Positions 43,669 through 50,559 of a stretch of DNA of 64,000 bases are shown here, one piece after another (the first letter of the stretch is position 1; each line of letters begins with the position of its first letter). A model generated the notes under the pieces. The model ran no database searches, was not told where the DNA came from, and saw only the letters and a list, made by a program, of their open reading frames with translations. The position numbers and the translations under genes are program-made. Origin of the DNA: Asinibacterium sp. OR53 (GTDB taxonomy: Bacteria > Bacteroidota > Bacteroidia > Chitinophagales > Chitinophagaceae); assembly GCF_000515315.1 (NCBI RefSeq), contig NZ_KI911562.1, positions 3,133,220 through 3,197,219 of the forward strand, written 5' to 3'.

Positions 43669-44220
43669 ATGCAGAAAACAACCCAAGTGCAACACCCCTG
43701 GCATGGCGTTCCGCCCGGAGACCATGCGCCCCGCATCATAAATGCCATCATAGAAATCCCGCAAGGTTCGAGGTGTAAATACGAGATCGACAAAGAAACA
43801 GGACTGCTGAAGCTCGACAGGGTTATCTTTTCTTCTTTCCATTACCCCATCAACTATGGCTTCATACCCCAGTCTTACGGTGGCGATAAAGACCCACTCG
43901 ATATCCTCGTCATTACCTCACTTCCCGTGCAGCCCCTGACGCTGATGGAAGCCAAAGTAATTGGGGTGATGCAGATGATCGACGGCGGCGACGCAGACGA
44001 CAAGATCATTGCCGTAGCCAATACCGACCCGGGTGTGAACCACTACAATAATATCGAAGAACTCCCCAAACATTTCTTCGATGAACTGCGTCATTTCTTT
44101 GAAGAATATAAAAAACTGGAAAACAAGACCGTGGTGGTGGAGGATTTTGGCGATAAGGCCAAGGCCCTGCTCATCGTGGAAGAGTCCATTTCTTTTTACA
44201 AAGAGACTTTTGTTAAATAA
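43669..44220 (+). CDS. ppa: inorganic diphosphatase (family I)
   Basis: A 183-residue cytoplasmic enzyme that hydrolyses pyrophosphate to two phosphates. Family I signatures are [45 protein letters not shown] with the metal-binding aspartates, and [12 protein letters not shown]. The length and signature match bacterial PPases. It follows a small lipoprotein gene by 4 bp. Its last codons overlap the -33 box of the next small gene. Confidence 0.95.
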   Translation: MQKTTQVQHPWHGVPPGDHAPRIINAIIEIPQGSRCKYEIDKETGLLKLDRVIFSSFHYPINYGFIPQSYGGDKDPLDILVITSLPVQPLTLMEAKVIGVMQMIDGGDADDKIIAVANTDPGVNHYNNIEELPKHFFDELRHFFEEYKKLENKTVVVEDFGDKAKALLIVEESISFYKETFVK

Positions 44221-44239
44221 ACCCCGGCACCTATCTTTG
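44209..44239 (+). promoter_or_regulatory. strong consensus promoter for the 50-residue membrane protein
   Basis: TTTG (44209-44212), 19 bp, TATCTTTG (44232-44239) is a full match to the Bacteroidota -33/-7 consensus. The start codon of the small gene lies 14 bp downstream. The -33 box is inside the ppa stop region. Confidence 0.75.
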
Positions 44240-44253
44240 CCAAAATTTATACC

Positions 44254-44406
44254 ATGGAAGCAAAATCTTCAACCGGAAAATATTGGGCCCTTTGTTTTTT
44301 GTGGCTCGCTATCCTGATCCTTTTAATGTTCGTTTACCGTCAGTTCTTCTGGCTGGCTTTGCCTGGCACGGCTACTTATTTTGCCAAGGCCCTGGACATC
44401 ATGTAA
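44254..44406 (+). CDS. 50-residue single-pass membrane protein
   Basis: A short frame reading MEAKSSTGKYWALCFLWLAI then LILLMFVYRQFFWLALPGTA, TYFAKALDIM, stop. The first 10 residues are polar, and one or two hydrophobic helices follow. A consensus promoter lies just upstream and a strong terminator just downstream, so it looks like a real monocistronic gene. I recognise no family; the amphipathic tail may lie on the membrane surface. Confidence 0.7.
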   Translation: MEAKSSTGKYWALCFLWLAILILLMFVYRQFFWLALPGTATYFAKALDIM

Positions 44407-44430
44407 TCTTATCTTTCCAACTCATTTCAT

Positions 44431-44470
44431 AAAAACTTTGCCCCGGGCTTAAGCCCGGGGCAAAGTTTTT
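44431..44470. terminator. bidirectional intrinsic terminator, perfect 20-bp arms
   Basis: AAAAACTTTGCCCCGGGCTT is followed at once by its exact reverse complement; 20-base arms with GC-rich centre and A/T ends act on both strands. It lies between the small membrane gene and the convergent NlpC/P60 gene, whose stop codon starts at its right edge. Confidence 0.92.
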
Positions 44471-45231
44471 TAATATCTTTTAATGATGCGCAGGCGGTGG
44501 GTTCGCTCTCCGGTTTCGGCATTTACAATACCGGCCTGGTCAATCGGGTCAATACGCACCTTGCCCGATGAATGGATGATAGTAGATGCATCAAGCATCA
44601 GTCCAACATGCGTGATCCTTCCCTCTTCATTATCGAAGAATGCCAGATCGCCGCAAACAGCTTCCTGTAAAAAGCCAATGACTTCACCCGGTTCTGCCTG
44701 CTGGTAAGCATCACGTGGCAGGGGTTTATTAAAAAAGCGGTAGACCTGCTGCACATAGCCACTACAATCGATGCCAAAGACCGACCGGCCTCCCCATAAA
44801 TAAGGTGTATTCAAAAAAGTAAACGCCACTTGTTTGATCAACGCTTCTGTAAAAGATGCAGTAGCGGCATCCCATGTTTGCCCGGTGTATACAGCATGAT
44901 AAGATCCCAGTTGCAATGTCCCCTTATCAAACAACGACAAAGGCGTACCCATGGACACCCACATCGTAGCATCATTGATGGTAAGCTTGCTTGCCCATTC
45001 TGCAGATAAAAGCAGCCCGCTTTTTTCGGGCAACCGGTCTGTTTGCTGCAACTGGTTTGTCTGGCACCAGCCTTCGTATTGGTCATAGCAGCAGCGTACC
45101 CTGGTAAAGTCACCGCTTTGACCCAGTACTTCCGCCTGTTCTCCAAACAGCAATTGACTCACCATTTCGCTGCGGTGGGTTGCTTCCCTTCGCATGGGAC
45201 TGGCCGCAACCATACAAACAACAAAAACCAT
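44470..45231 (-). CDS. C40 family NlpC/P60 peptidase with N-terminal SH3-like domains
   Basis: 253 residues. The N-terminus includes a hydrophobic start (MVFVVCMVAASPMR) followed by bacterial SH3-like segments (SQLLFGEQAEVLGQSGDFTRVRCCYDQYEGWCQTNQL). The catalytic NlpC/P60 part has the Cys in GRSVFGIDCSGYVQQVYRFF, GDLAFFDNEEGRITHVGLMLD with the catalytic His, and IIHSSGKVRID. These enzymes cut peptidoglycan stem peptides between D-Glu and diamino acid. It is exported, probably periplasmic. The bactofilin gene lies 21 bp upstream on the same strand. Confidence 0.92.
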   Translation of the reverse strand: MVFVVCMVAASPMRREATHRSEMVSQLLFGEQAEVLGQSGDFTRVRCCYDQYEGWCQTNQLQQTDRLPEKSGLLLSAEWASKLTINDATMWVSMGTPLSLFDKGTLQLGSYHAVYTGQTWDAATASFTEALIKQVAFTFLNTPYLWGGRSVFGIDCSGYVQQVYRFFNKPLPRDAYQQAEPGEVIGFLQEAVCGDLAFFDNEEGRITHVGLMLDASTIIHSSGKVRIDPIDQAGIVNAETGERTHRLRIIKRY

Positions 45232-45251
45232 TTGCTTTCTTTTCCTGCAAG

Positions 45252-45716
45252 TTAACTGATGAGGATCAGTTTCTGGGGCAATGAGAAATATTCTTCCTTG
45301 ATCTTTTCCAGGTTTTCTTTCTTGTTGAATAACTCGTAATACTCATCCACATCAATGGAAGTATTGTCTTTGCTCACATAAACAGGGCCCGATACAGAAC
45401 TGTTCTCTCCGTTTTCAAACTGGGCAGTGCGGATCACGCCGTTCACCATCGCATCGGGATGCAGCAGGCATTTGCTTTTGCACACCACATTGCCATCGAT
45501 CAGACCGCCTATCACGATCTCGTGACAAAGGATGTCTCCACTGACAGTAGCTTTTTTATCGATGATGACTTTGTTGGTACAGAAAATGATTCCTTTGAAA
45601 TCACCTTCTATACGAATAGGCGAAAGGGTTTTGATGATGCCAAAATAGACACCACCCGAGACTACCTGCACCGCAGGCAGCATGTCAGTAGCATTGGTTT
45701 TTTTCTGGAATAGCAT
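45252..45716 (-). CDS. bactofilin (polymer-forming cytoskeletal protein) 1
   Basis: 154 residues from MLFQKKTN; the longer frame upstream adds 16 residues that do not look like bactofilin. The beta-helix core has the repeated G-x-I/V and D-x-x-V spacing: GGVYFGIIKTLSPIRIEGDFKGIIFCTNKVIIDKKATVSGDILCHEIVIGGLIDGNVVCKSKCLLHPDAMVNGVI. Bactofilins self-assemble into filaments and often sit beside peptidoglycan hydrolases. Here the NlpC/P60 gene follows 20 bp after the stop on the same strand, a known functional pairing, and a second bactofilin is divergent. Confidence 0.87.
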   Translation of the reverse strand: MLFQKKTNATDMLPAVQVVSGGVYFGIIKTLSPIRIEGDFKGIIFCTNKVIIDKKATVSGDILCHEIVIGGLIDGNVVCKSKCLLHPDAMVNGVIRTAQFENGENSSVSGPVYVSKDNTSIDVDEYYELFNKKENLEKIKEEYFSLPQKLILIS

Positions 45717-45917
45717 AGGATAGAACCGGTGGGATTTGTTACCGGGAGGAGAATCAAGGTACAATTTTTACCTCTTTAATCTCATTTTGGAAAAGATTAA
45801 TCGGCAAAATTCATAAATACATAATAAATACTTATCTTGGGCTACCTCAAAACCAGGTAATTTTCTCTGTTACCAATTGTCATTCAATCATCTGTCATAT
45901 CCTAAAACCACATTGCT

Positions 45918-46529
45918 ATGAACAAATTCAGGGAACAAATATTACATGATCCCAACTCCAGCTATCAACCTCAATCGGCTGTAGCAGACGACAAGCAACT
46001 GTTTATTACCAGGTCCACCAACATTTCAGGTGTGCTTGACTCCGAGAACGACATTACACTCGATGGTAATTTCAGCGGCGTGCTGTACAGCAGAAAGACC
46101 ATCCACATTACCCCTACCGGTGTTGTAAAAGGCGTGATCATTTGCAACGATATCAAAGTAGAGGGCGAGATGGAAGGATCTGTCTATAGCCTGCGCGTAA
46201 ACCTGTTCAAAGATTCGGTATTGAAGGGCAATATTCATTGCACCATCATCAATACCGAAATGAACCAGTTTGTAGATGCTAATATCAAGCTGTTGAGCCT
46301 GGAAAATTCCATATTTGAAAGCACTTCGCTCGATCTCTTCAACCAGCTCAAAGAGATATTCAACAAAAACAACAAAGACAACAATTACCTGTCTGTCTTC
46401 CAGGAAAAACTCGACCAGATCAAACCTTCCACCAAATTCTATCACCAAACCATTTATGTAGCGCCCAGTAGCGAAACCAAGCACAACAATAGTGGTATAG
46501 AAGACATCACACCGGAAGAAGGCAACTGA
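45918..46529 (+). CDS. bactofilin (polymer-forming cytoskeletal protein) 2
   Basis: 203 residues. The bactofilin core is seen at about residues 30-110: NISGVLDSENDITLDGNFSGVLYSRKTIHITPTGVVKGVIICNDIKVEGEMEGSVYSLRVNLFKDSVLKGNIHCTII. A long C-terminal tail rich in Asn, Lys and Phe follows and may anchor it to a partner. It is divergent from bactofilin 1 across a 201-bp gap, in which TATCTTGG is a weak -7 candidate. An intrinsic terminator follows the stop. Confidence 0.85.
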   Translation: MNKFREQILHDPNSSYQPQSAVADDKQLFITRSTNISGVLDSENDITLDGNFSGVLYSRKTIHITPTGVVKGVIICNDIKVEGEMEGSVYSLRVNLFKDSVLKGNIHCTIINTEMNQFVDANIKLLSLENSIFESTSLDLFNQLKEIFNKNNKDNNYLSVFQEKLDQIKPSTKFYHQTIYVAPSSETKHNNSGIEDITPEEGN

Positions 46530-46560
46530 TCAATTAAAACGGTAACATAAGATATCATCA

Positions 46561-46588
46561 AAGCAACACTTCCCGTGTTGCTTTTTTT
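46561..46588 (+). terminator. intrinsic terminator after bactofilin 2
   Basis: AAGCAACAC and GTGTTGCTT make a 9-bp stem with a 5-base loop, followed by TTTTTTT. Confidence 0.88.
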
Positions 46589-46650
46589 ATGCTGTTGATA
46601 TGGAATAAAATAAATCGTGCATCTCATGGTAAAATGCTTTAATTTAAAGC

Positions 46651-47217
46651 GTGAGTCAGGATAAGTACACACATATCAGCGATCAGGAATTACTCGAACG
46701 GTTTTACACAGATCATAACAACCAGTGGCTGGGCGTCCTCCTGCAGCGGTACACATTTTTATTGCTGGGTGTGTGTATGAAATACCTCAAAAATGAAGAA
46801 GCGGCCAAAGACGCGGTGCAGCAAATATTCCTGAAAGCCATTACCGAACTGGGGAAATACAAAGTGGTATACATCAAAAGCTGGCTCTACATGGTTGCCA
46901 GGAATCATTGCCTCATGCAACTGCGCGACCGGAACATTTTCATCCCGGTAGAAGAAAAAAATGAGCTGGCCGCCGAATGGAGCGATAAAGAGGAGATGCT
47001 GGCCAAAGAGCAGAGCCTGTCGCTACTGGAATCCAAGTTAAACGAATTGAACGAAGCGCAGAAAACCTGCTTAATTTTGTTTTACCTGCAAAAGAAAAGC
47101 TACCAGGAAATTGTAGACGCTACAGGTTATAATTTATTGCAGGTAAAAAGTCATATACAGAACGGCAAACGAAACCTTAAGATATTGGTGGAAAAGAAAA
47201 TGAACCCACATTCATGA
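46651..47217 (+). CDS. ECF-type RNA polymerase sigma factor (second pair)
   Basis: 188 residues starting at GTG 46651; no in-frame ATG is suitable. Region 2 includes LLQRYTFLLLGVCMKYLKNEEAAKDAVQQIFLKAI and WLYMVARNHCLMQLR; region 4 is LNEAQKTCLILFYLQKKSYQEIVDATGYNLLQVKSHIQNGKRNLK. The NHCLMQLR and QNGxRNLK motifs are nearly identical to the sigma at 37430-38002, which indicates paralogy. The anti-sigma gene overlaps its stop by 4 bp. Confidence 0.92.
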   Translation: MSQDKYTHISDQELLERFYTDHNNQWLGVLLQRYTFLLLGVCMKYLKNEEAAKDAVQQIFLKAITELGKYKVVYIKSWLYMVARNHCLMQLRDRNIFIPVEEKNELAAEWSDKEEMLAKEQSLSLLESKLNELNEAQKTCLILFYLQKKSYQEIVDATGYNLLQVKSHIQNGKRNLKILVEKKMNPHS

Positions 47218-47573
47218 GCGACCTGAAAGATATATGGAGCCCGGAAGGGGATTTGGACAATGAAGCGCTGATGCGTTACCTGCAAGGTAAGGCTTCGGAA
47301 GAAGAACGCTATGCTGTTGAAAAACAAATGGCCGGCTCCGATTTTGTCAATGATGCGGTTGAAGGATTGCAGCAGTTCTCCAGCGCGCGGGAAGCGCAAC
47401 ACCTGACCGAACAACTGAACCGGCAATTGCGCAAAGAGACTTCCGCTACCCAATTGAAGAAACGCCGCCGGCGTATCAAAGACCAGCCCTGGACCATCAT
47501 TGCGATCATAGTGATAGTGGTATTGTGCATCCTTGGATTTATTGTAATACATATGATGATGCATACAGAATAA
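47214..47573 (+). CDS. probable anti-sigma factor (second pair)
   Basis: A 119-residue protein. The N-terminal part (NEALMRYLQGKASEEERYAVEKQMAGSDFVNDAVEGLQQF) shares the Y-L-Q-G-x-x-S/E and D-A-x-E-G pattern with the protein at 37995-39098. A single membrane helix (WTIIAIIVIVVLCILGFIVIHMM) ends the protein near its C-terminus, so the sensory part outside the membrane is only a few residues. It overlaps the sigma gene by ATGA, a pairing typical for anti-sigma factors. Confidence 0.78.
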   Translation: MSDLKDIWSPEGDLDNEALMRYLQGKASEEERYAVEKQMAGSDFVNDAVEGLQQFSSAREAQHLTEQLNRQLRKETSATQLKKRRRRIKDQPWTIIAIIVIVVLCILGFIVIHMMMHTE

Positions 47574-47610
47574 GCCATGTGATCTAGCCTACATTAACGA
47601 CTAAGATCCG

Positions 47611-47645
47611 GAAGCCTGCGGCCATGTTGCCTGCAGGCTTCTTTA
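47611..47645 (+). terminator. intrinsic terminator after the second sigma/anti-sigma pair
   Basis: GAAGCCTGC and GCAGGCTTC form a 9-bp stem around a 13-base loop, followed by TTTATT. Confidence 0.78.
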
Positions 47646-47767
47646 TTATATGCGAATGTTAAAGAAATTTGAATAATGATGTTTGGGGCAACACCTGATT
47701 AAACCAGATGATCTGATTCATGTCTTTCATTTGAAACCAATTAATAAACAAAAAAAATCTAGACCCC

Positions 47768-48352
47768 ATGAAACAGTTATTATTCATCGCCACCATGGTA
47801 TTGACAGGTTCAACCATCGCTTTGCAAGCACAACCTCACAGGAACGGTTCCGTAGCAAGAATGCACGACATGAACCACGACATGAGAGACATCCGCCACG
47901 ATCGCAATGATATCCGTCATGATCGTAAAGACATTCATCACGATCAGGCAGACATCAACAAAGACAGGAAAGATGCCAACGCCGATCGCGCAGATATCAA
48001 CAAAGACCGCAAAGACATCAATGCCGACAACAGGGACATCAATAAAGATAAAGCCCAGTTGAATCAGGAAATCAAAGAGCGTAATGCAGATGCTGCCAAG
48101 CACGATTACAAAGACGCTCAGAAAGAGCAAAATGAAATCAATGGCGTTCGTAAAGACCTGCAGCAAGACAGAACAGATCGCAACAAAGACGCCGCTGGTC
48201 TCCGTAACGACAGAAAAGATCTGAGCAAAGATGTAACAGACATCAACAAAGACAAGAAAGACATTAACAAGGACAAGCGCGACCTGAAGCGCGATAAAAA
48301 AGACCTGCGTAAAGACAAAAAAGACCTCAGTAACGACGCCAATAATTTCTAA
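47768..48352 (+). CDS. secreted heptad-repeat protein rich in Asp, Lys and Asn (DIxxDRKD repeats)
   Basis: A 194-residue protein with a signal peptide (to about ALQAQ). Nearly all the mature chain is made of heptads such as DIRHDRN, DIRHDRK, DINKDRK and DANADRA, mostly D-I/L-x-x-D-R/K-K, with a heterogeneous block (residues 90-130). The strict spacing and very high charge suggest an extended, charged helix or a rod with metal- or wall-binding faces. I do not recognise a family; similar low-complexity proteins are found in other Chitinophagaceae, by memory only. It is upstream of ssrA but has its own terminator. Confidence 0.8.
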   Translation: MKQLLFIATMVLTGSTIALQAQPHRNGSVARMHDMNHDMRDIRHDRNDIRHDRKDIHHDQADINKDRKDANADRADINKDRKDINADNRDINKDKAQLNQEIKERNADAAKHDYKDAQKEQNEINGVRKDLQQDRTDRNKDAAGLRNDRKDLSKDVTDINKDKKDINKDKRDLKRDKKDLRKDKKDLSNDANNF

Positions 48353-48378
48353 ATAAAGCAGCATTCTTCAGAAAGCGG

Positions 48379-48411
48379 CAGCCTGTCAATTTTTACAGGC
48401 TGTTGCTTTTT
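48379..48411 (+). terminator. intrinsic terminator after the heptad-repeat gene
   Basis: CAGCCTGT and ACAGGCTG form an 8-bp stem, loop CAATTTTT, then TTGCTTTTT. It overlaps the region expected for the ssrA -33 element. Confidence 0.8.
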
Positions 48412-48413
48412 AG

Positions 48414-48421
48414 TATATTTG
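48414..48421 (+). promoter_or_regulatory. -7 promoter element of ssrA
   Basis: TATATTTG is a perfect TAnnTTTG and ends 11 bp before the predicted tmRNA 5' end. No TTTG lies at the usual -33 distance; the preceding terminator occupies it. Confidence 0.55.
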
Positions 48422-48432
48422 TATTTTCGGCC

Positions 48433-48802
48433 GGGGTCGTATTGGTTTTGACAGCATATGGCGCGGTTGGTGTAAGCATGCAGTGCGTTGGATAATTAGC
48501 ACTTTAATCTGAATATTCAAACTTCAAATGGCAATACACAGTATGCCATGGCTGCCTAATCAGTGATTAGTTAGTCATTTGGGCCGCCGAACAGGTTGAC
48601 CTGTTACCAGGTTCCGCCGCCGACTCAAAACAAACACAGGTTGCTGCTGCAACAGGCTGTGCCTGCAGCTTAAGACCATCCAGCTAAGCTTTGAATTGGT
48701 TTGTTCATTTCCTGTTCATCGCCTACAATTAATAATGAAATAAGCATGTAGAAAGCCAATGGTGACGATGTTTGGACAGGGGTTCGACTCCCCTCGACTC
48801 CA
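48433..48802 (+). ncRNA. ssrA: transfer-messenger RNA (tmRNA)
   Basis: The 5' end GGGGTCG pairs with CGACTCC near the 3' end (7-bp acceptor stem, one G-U). The T arm is the textbook GACAGGGGTTCGACTCCCCTCGACTCCA. The tag reading frame lies at 48530-48559 and encodes GNTQYAMAA followed by TAA, a Bacteroidota-type tag ending in the AA signal for ClpXP. The CCA end is not encoded. tmRNA rescues stalled ribosomes and marks the unfinished proteins for degradation. 370 bases is normal. A one-residue uncertainty remains at the resume codon. Confidence 0.96.
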
Positions 48803-48817
48803 CTTCCCTATTTTTTG

Positions 48818-48851
48818 AAATGGCTAATTCCCAAGGAATTAGCCATTTTTT
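48818..48851 (+). terminator. intrinsic terminator after ssrA
   Basis: AAATGGCTAATTCC and its exact complement give a 14-bp stem with a CAA loop, followed by T residues. Confidence 0.9.
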
Positions 48852-48891
48852 ATCGCTTTCCAGCCCTCTTTTCTATCCTATTTTTTTAATC

Positions 48892-48899
48892 TATTTTTG
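48892..48899 (+). promoter_or_regulatory. -7 promoter element of the 66-residue gene
   Basis: TATTTTTG is a perfect TAnnTTTG ending 6 bp before the ATG at 48906, the same spacing as at the AraC gene. Transcription may start at the ATG itself. Confidence 0.5.
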
Positions 48900-48905
48900 C
48901 ATCAA

Positions 48906-49106
48906 ATGATCTCTGATGAAATCAGGCAAAAACTTCAAAATATCGTTAGAGGAATTAGCCTCGAAAGGACATCCGATCGTTGCACAACGGTCAGAAGTAT
49001 CCTTATCGAAAGCTTTGGAGCAAGTTCGACTGTTAAAAGAGAATTCGAAAGTAGATCAATCATTAAAGAAAAGCAGGCTAAATTCTTAGCACGCTATTTA
49101 ACCTAA
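48906..49106 (+). pseudogene. truncated N-terminal fragment resembling mobile-element polyvalent protein-kinase-domain proteins
   Basis: 66 residues: MISDEIRQKLQNIVRG, ERTSDRCTTVRSILIESFGA, SSTVKREFESRSIIKEKQAK, FLARYLT. From memory this matches the N-terminus of 'putative polyvalent protein kinase domain' proteins carried by Bacteroidota mobile elements, whose full length is several hundred residues; the motif C-T-x-x-R-x-L-x-x-x-x-F, then V-K-x-x-F-E-x-x-x-I-I-K, is the basis. Here a terminator hairpin begins at the stop codon. It lies directly downstream of ssrA, a common integration site, and so may be a relic of a lost element. It could also be a short functional protein. Confidence 0.55.
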
Positions 49107-49137
49107 AAAGCCCCGGAATTGAATATCCGGGGCTTTT
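49106..49137. terminator. intrinsic terminator between the small gene and rseP
   Basis: AAAAGCCCCGG and CCGGGGCTTTT form an 11-bp stem with a 10-base loop and A/T ends, so it can act on both strands. It ends 24 bp before the convergent rseP stop. Confidence 0.88.
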
Positions 49138-49161
49138 CATTTATTTATTCGTTACAACCGG

Positions 49162-50511
49162 TTATTTAAAAAGCCGCCAGAAGTCAAGCCCCAGCGCGTA
49201 AGCCATTAAGCCCATCAACAAAATCATACCTACCATCTGCGCGTATTCCATAAACTTATCGCTCGGCTTTCTGCCGGTGATCATTTCAATTAAAGTGAAC
49301 AAAGCATGTCCGCCGTCCAGCGCCGGTATGGGCAAGATGTTCATAAAGGCCAGAATGATAGAGAATATGCCCGTAAGCGTCCAGAATTTTTCCCAATCCC
49401 ATTTACTGGGGAAAGTATTGCCAATACTGATCACACTACCCAATGAATCTTTGGGATCTACTTTGCCGGTGAACATCTGCTTGATGGCCGTAACATAACG
49501 GTCGAGCATTTCCCAGCAACGGTTGAAACCAACAGGGATCGATTGCATGAGGCTGTAGTTCTTCGTAACCACACCCAGCAGGTCGTATGGACTCTTAGCC
49601 GTAAAACCCAGCTTACCCTTACTGTCCACACGCGCTCTAACAGTTGCAGTGTCAACTCCTCTTAAAACGTTGATTGATACAATAGAGTCTTTATATCCTT
49701 GTTTAATCTGGTTGAATTCGTTGTAGTATTCAAATGATCTTCCATTGATCGCCAGCAGCTTGTCACCTTTCTGCAATTGTCCTTTTGAGAACACAGCGTC
49801 TTTTGAAACGGAGTCTACAATAGCGGGGAAACGGGGAAACACCATCCCGCTCATTTGTTTGTTCTTGCTGAGTTTTTTGGCGAAATCACCGGGCACATCA
49901 ATGTTCACTGTTTGTCCGTTGCGTTCTACCTGGATGCTTTTCGCTTCCTTCAATAGGATCTCAGATTCAAGGGTAGCGAAATTATCCAGTGGCTTGTTGT
50001 CAACCCCCAGGATATGGTCTCCATCCCGTATGCCGATGCTCCGGGCCAGTGAATCGGTGTACACACCATATTTCATATTCTTAGCCGGCAGGTATTCTTC
50101 ACCCCAAACCCAGGTAATGCCTATGAAGATCACGATGGCGAGCAATACATTCACCACTACGCCGCCTATCATGATGATCAGACGTTGCCAGGCCGGTTTT
50201 GAACGGAACTCCCAGGGTTGCGGTGGTAACTTCATCTGCTCTTTGTCCATACTCTCATCCACCATACCCGATATCTTCACGTACCCTCCAAATGGCACCC
50301 ATCCGATACCGTATTCGGTTTCTCCTTTTTTCTTTTTCCAGAGGCTGAACCAGGGATTGAAGAAGAGGTAAAATTTTTCAACGCGGCATTTAAACCAGCG
50401 CGCCGTAATAAAATGTCCTAACTCGTGTAATGTGACCAGTATGGAGAATGACAAAATGAATTGCGCTGTTTTAACTCCCACGCTACTCCAGTCGATAACT
50501 AATAAGCTCAT
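49162..50511 (-). CDS. rseP: RIP site-2 metalloprotease RseP-like
   Basis: A 449-residue inner-membrane zinc protease. The active-site HExxH is in ILVTLHELGHFITARWF near residue 30, with the third metal ligand in ILPIPALDGGHALF near residue 398. One or two PDZ domains lie between (IGIRDGDHILGVDNKPLDNFATLE and KGQLQKGDKLLAINGRSFEYYNE). RseP cuts membrane-spanning anti-sigma factors and signal peptides after a first cleavage. Gene order dxr-rseP is conserved in many bacteria; dxr lies 48 bp upstream. It could act on the anti-sigma proteins in this window, an inference. Confidence 0.94.
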   Translation of the reverse strand: MSLLVIDWSSVGVKTAQFILSFSILVTLHELGHFITARWFKCRVEKFYLFFNPWFSLWKKKKGETEYGIGWVPFGGYVKISGMVDESMDKEQMKLPPQPWEFRSKPAWQRLIIMIGGVVVNVLLAIVIFIGITWVWGEEYLPAKNMKYGVYTDSLARSIGIRDGDHILGVDNKPLDNFATLESEILLKEAKSIQVERNGQTVNIDVPGDFAKKLSKNKQMSGMVFPRFPAIVDSVSKDAVFSKGQLQKGDKLLAINGRSFEYYNEFNQIKQGYKDSIVSINVLRGVDTATVRARVDSKGKLGFTAKSPYDLLGVVTKNYSLMQSIPVGFNRCWEMLDRYVTAIKQMFTGKVDPKDSLGSVISIGNTFPSKWDWEKFWTLTGIFSIILAFMNILPIPALDGGHALFTLIEMITGRKPSDKFMEYAQMVGMILLMGLMAYALGLDFWRLFK

Positions 50512-50559
50512 AGAAATCCCCTCAGATTTTTACTTTTAAATTTTACTGTTGATTTTCTC

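Noticed and set aside
47810..48364. 184-residue hydrophobic open frame antisense to the heptad-repeat gene
   Set aside because: It is the reverse of GAC/AAA-rich repeats, which makes Val/Phe-rich strings; no start context or conserved motif.
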